From Thuidium tamariscinum (lineage: Eukaryota > Streptophyta > Bryopsida > Hypnales > Thuidiaceae): a stretch of 64,000 nt of DNA. Of the stretch, positions 60,486-64,000 are shown one piece after another (position 1 is the first letter of the stretch; every line of letters begins with the position of its first letter). The stretch spans positions 13,667,067 to 13,731,066 of the forward strand of contig OX344758.2 in NCBI GenBank assembly GCA_947034885.2. The letters are read 5' to 3'. Below the pieces are notes generated by a model that did not search any database, was not told the DNA's origin, and saw only the letters and a list, made by a program, of their open reading frames with translations. The position numbers were made by a program, and so were the translations under genes.

Positions 60486-60960
60486 TTTAAATTAGTAGCT
60501 TCCTTATAGTGGAGTTACTAAAATTTAAAGTACTACCTATACTACTAGATGATCCAACACACTAGATTCTGGTAGGTGAACTCAGGATTGCTCTTAATAT
60601 GGATCAATTACATTCATTTAGAGCTTGGTTGGAATTACAATTCAAGGAGTTGGCTGTTTGAAAACAGCTAAGGCCTCATTAAATAGAATAAAAATGACAG
60701 TCATAGTCCCATCAGTGATGTCAGCTAACACAGCACTTTGCCCTGGAAGCATGGTTGATTCTCTGGCATATAACTGGAAAGGAAATTGCACAAACATAGC
60801 ATTTGTACTAGATTTTATTAGTATTTGATTCTCTCCTTGAGGTAAAGATAAGGACTGTCTGCTGAGTGGCTACTGCTTACGGGCTGAGTACTGGGAGCTG
60901 AGAGCAACAACAAGTTGGTGGTGAATCATTTTTTTAGCTCAAAATTCTTCGAGCTTCACT

Positions 60961-61303
60961 ATGGCTTCTTCTTCCTCCCAATCTCACACTGCACACAATC
61001 AGGTTGAGAGGCTATTTACAGATTGATAATATTTGGACTGATACTCTTTTTTGACATGTGAAAACGATAATAAGTGCTGCTTGACTGAAGACACCTCGCA
61101 TACGCTTTCTTACTAACTTACTGTTTGTCGGATTGCATGGGTGCAGGTGAGGTCAGCAGCCTCATGGAGAAATTTTGAAACAAGACAGATTGTTGATCTT
61201 ATAGTTTTAATCCCCCTTAGCTATTTGTTATACTGTTTTTACTGTGTACAAGTTTTTGCTAAGGATTATCTCATGAGCCTTAGCCTCTTGAGTCTAAATG
61301 GAT
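60961..61303 (+). pseudogene. first exons of a possible SANT/Myb-like transposon ORF
   Basis: ATG at 60,961 reads MASSSSQSHTAHNQ up to a donor (CAG-GTTGAG). A later acceptor (GTGCAG near 61,146) leads into VRSAASWRNFETRQIVDLI and a stop near 61,301. The tryptophan-rich start is reminiscent of SANT/Myb-like proteins found next to transposases in Harbinger-type elements. The fragment is too short to be sure, and it lies inside the TIR element. Confidence 0.25.
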
Positions 61304-61617
61304 AGTTGTTAAGTCTGATCAAAGTTGAAATTAGATTGAAGGTTGATGTGGTAAAGTAAGGCTCAATAAGATGTTTTTACATGCTTAGTAGCAATATGTG
61401 CCCAACAAGGCATTGAGTGACCAATGCTACAGGAATTAAAATCTAGTCCTGTAAAGTAAAGTTTCTGCTTTAGAAAAGATTGGATTCATGCCTAATTCCT
61501 AGGATGTTCCAGAAAAGGTATTTTTTTTAAAATGCTGACTAGCGGCCAGCCGTTCCCAGACTTGTTTCGGGAACAGTCCCGAAACGGCCCTTTGCAGCCC
61601 TCAAATCCCTCCTAATG

Positions 61618-63671
61618 GTGATAAGATGAAGAAATCTTATTAGTACGAGTTTAGCGCAAAGATGTCTCAATTGAAGAAAACTTGCACAATTCTAATGTTT
61701 CATGCATACCATGGTAGATGACAAGAATTGGTTCCTACTAGTGTAGAGTTATCCAATTATTTTATAAGGCTATGAGCATAAGAACGTCAATTGATATTCA
61801 TCAAATATAATTATTTAAAATGTCTTTCATCAAGAGCTCAATCCCATTTTCATTGGATTGGTACTTTTCTTACTTTAGTCACATTTGAATTTTTACACTA
61901 GAAGGAAAATAAGATTTTTTGGTTACAATCTTAGTCATTTAGAATGTCAACAAGTGCTACAATATATTGGTGTTTGGAATCATTGTTAACTACTCATCTC
62001 AAGCATTCTAGTTGTCTAAGGCAAGAGGATTAGTTTTCATCTTTACAAACTTAGAAGATCATTAATATGTAGAGTACCTGAGGGCATTGACATGTTTAGG
62101 CTAAGTGAATCACTACATGTAGTAACAACTTAGAGGTTGCATCCACCTTTCTAGGCTCGTACAATTGCATTTGGCAAGCAAATTGTTTTTATGTAGGTAG
62201 TTGCTAACTATTTTGCAACTACAATGATGCTGTGCATATGTGACAATATTATAGAAGTTTTTAAAAAAAAAAAAGTTTCTATTTTCATAATTTTTTTGTT
62301 TTGTATATTTTATTTTATATTTTATATTCATAAATGTCATCAATTTTTATTAGATTGTATGCAATTGGCTTGTATGAGGGAGTCCATCAATGTCAATGTA
62401 GATTCAAATTTGTTTTGTTTTTGTTTTTGCACCTCATTATTAGATTTTATAAACAAAAGTTTGTAGAAAGAAAGTTAGACAACAAATAGTATAGTACTTA
62501 GTAATGCAACATTTTGCCCTTATAAATTTGGAGTGCCTAAAAGCCTCAATCTCTTATTTTTAGGCAAATTAGGAGTTTTATAGGAATCATAGGCTTAGTG
62601 GGCAATAGTATAAAGAGTCTCAATATTCCTTGTAATAGAAATCTTTTTTTAGGTTGAAGGAAGCTCATTTTCTTCCCTTATGTTAGATTAAATCAAAATC
62701 ACCAATGATTCTAAGGAAAAAGAAAAATTAGGAATCTTTGTAGTAGATTTTAAACTCAAGAAATACATAGAAAGGTGCAATTGAGACTTTGATAGGTGCT
62801 CGTAAGATTTAAATATGTTGAGAGCATATCAGCACAATTGTTTCACCAAGATTTTACACCAATTTAAAGGTGTTTGCTCCACCTTACATAGTAGAAATCA
62901 ATATAAAAATGAAATCTTCTCGTGAAAAGGTAAAGTAAATATATGAACATTGACTTAGTATATTGGGACCTCTGATGGTTGCATATAAAATTTTGGACTT
63001 TTTTAGATTGCATAAATTAGATTTTTGGAAAGTCAACTACCATAACCAATTTTAGTAAATTTTTTGAATAATATAGCTTGCACTAAACTTTCATAATTAT
63101 TAGGGTAAATTTTTTAGTAGTATTAAAGTACCTCACTAAGTTTTAAGGCATTCCAATACCAAGTCACCAATAAGGATCCAAGTGGACAACCATAAAAAAT
63201 TTCAATGAATCCTAACCTCCAAAAATTGTTGTAATATTTTATCTTCAAACAACATTTCAAAAAAGTAGGTCAAAAATGAGTGTCACATGCACTTAGAGGA
63301 CCACTTTGTACAATTATACTCTCTAGGATTTATTGTAAACAACTAGAGGGTCAAATGTTTAACCTTCAACAAAATGAAGGACCCTATCTCTTGCCATGAA
63401 TAATCAAATTTCAAATGAATGAATTCATACTTCAAGAAGAAGATCTTAAATAAACAATGAAAAGATGTAAAATACTAATCAACCAATTCCAAAAAAGAGC
63501 ACTTTTGAAAGCCTAGGCATCAATGTTTAGGAGAAGGTCAATCAAACCAAAATGTTTTTTATTCTATAACACAAAAATTTTAGGTTTTCATTTTTTACCC
63601 TCAAAGTTCCAAAGTCCCCTCATTAGACTTATGTGACACTAGTTTTTGACCTACTTTTTTGAAATGCTAAG
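61618..63671. other. AT-rich intergenic DNA
   Basis: No gene, RNA or structured repeat could be supported. The few ORFs of 60-80 codons (62,113-62,466) are low-complexity and overlap on both strands. Confidence 0.5.
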
Positions 63672-64000
63672 GGGTCATTGCGAGAAACACCGGTCCTATT
63701 TCGCGTCACAATGAGAACCATTTTTTTGTTTTCCACTATAACCTTTTGGAGATTAAGTCCAATGAACATGAAATTTTATTGAACATTCCTAACTTGATGT
63801 TTATTAGTTCCCTTATTTTTCAGAAATAAAAAAAAATCATTTTATATTTAAAAAACATTTTTGTTGAGCTGTCACAAAATTGTGTTTATGGTTATCATTA
63901 CGTTCGCAGGGTCTAAATTTAATGATTTGAAGATGAAACTTTCATGGTCTATTTGCATAGGTGTAAAACCTATAAATTCCAAATAAAAATCTAAAAATAT
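63672..64000. mobile_element. left end of a second TIR element, cut by the window edge
   Basis: It starts GGGTCATTGCGAGAAACACC and continues GGTCCTATTTCGCGTCACA. This matches the left end at 51,940 except mainly at CG or TG/CA positions. The rest lies outside the window. Confidence 0.65.

Larger units (their letters stand above)
59020..61617 (+). mobile_element. 2.6-kb TIR element, ends CATTAGGAGGGATTTGA
   Basis: CATTAGGAGGGATTTGA at 59,020 is exactly reverse-complemented at 61,601-61,617. Beyond this 17-bp word the ends diverge, though both are GC-rich compared with the surroundings. A spliced ORF start lies inside (60,961-61,303). A CACTA element is nested within it. The flanks show no clear target duplication, so the superfamily is unsettled. 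Confidence 0.6.

Overview
The window looks like nuclear DNA of an early-diverging land plant. A bryophyte, perhaps a liverwort, is my best guess, but this is an inference. The reasons are GT-AG spliced genes, Ty3/gypsy, Ty1/copia and CACTA elements typical of plants, an NB-ARC-LRR gene with an RPW8-like N-terminus, and a transposon-associated ORF of a kind I associate with bryophyte genomes. The sequence is mostly AT-rich, gene-poor and full of decayed transposons.

Layout. 1-2,142 is non-coding flank. 2,143-9,345 is a broken minus-strand Ty3/gypsy pol, split by a second element at about 5,222-8,946 that carries one damaged ORF. 9,346-14,018 is repeat-rich non-coding DNA. 14,019-16,794 (minus) is a multi-exon gene of unknown function whose splice phases all agree. 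17,849-18,188 is a small acidic plus-strand exon. 18,840-23,744 is a four-exon CACTA tnp2 transposase pseudogene. 24-35 kb is AT-rich repeat desert with a 278-bp MITE and a duplicated 545-bp unit. 35,514-36,992 is a three-exon gene coding for two zinc fingers and a double-stranded beta-helix domain that resembles TET/JBP dioxygenases. 37-43 kb contains a very large imperfect palindrome (arms about 750 bp) and relatives of its arm. 43,923-47,351 is a copia element with both LTRs but no reverse transcriptase. 49.5-51.2 kb holds degraded, duplicated sequence that may derive from RPW8-type genes. 52,836-56,567 is an intact single-exon RPW8-like NLR with 26 almost identical 24-residue LRRs. A decayed LRR tail runs on to about 57,370. 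59,020-61,617 is a TIR element with a 978-bp non-autonomous CACTA element nested inside it. The last 330 bases start another TIR element related to the one just upstream of the NLR.

Working together: I see no operon-like system. The likely host genes are the NLR (pathogen sensing), the zinc-finger/dioxygenase gene (possibly oxidation of a modified base or other nucleic-acid substrate) and the unknown minus-strand gene. Most breaks in the transposon ORFs are point-mutation stops of the kind C-to-T change produces, and all ten differences between the copia LTRs are transitions. This fits a heavily cytosine-methylated, silenced region.

All exon boundaries were read by eye from splice consensus and phase. 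No database search or alignment was run.
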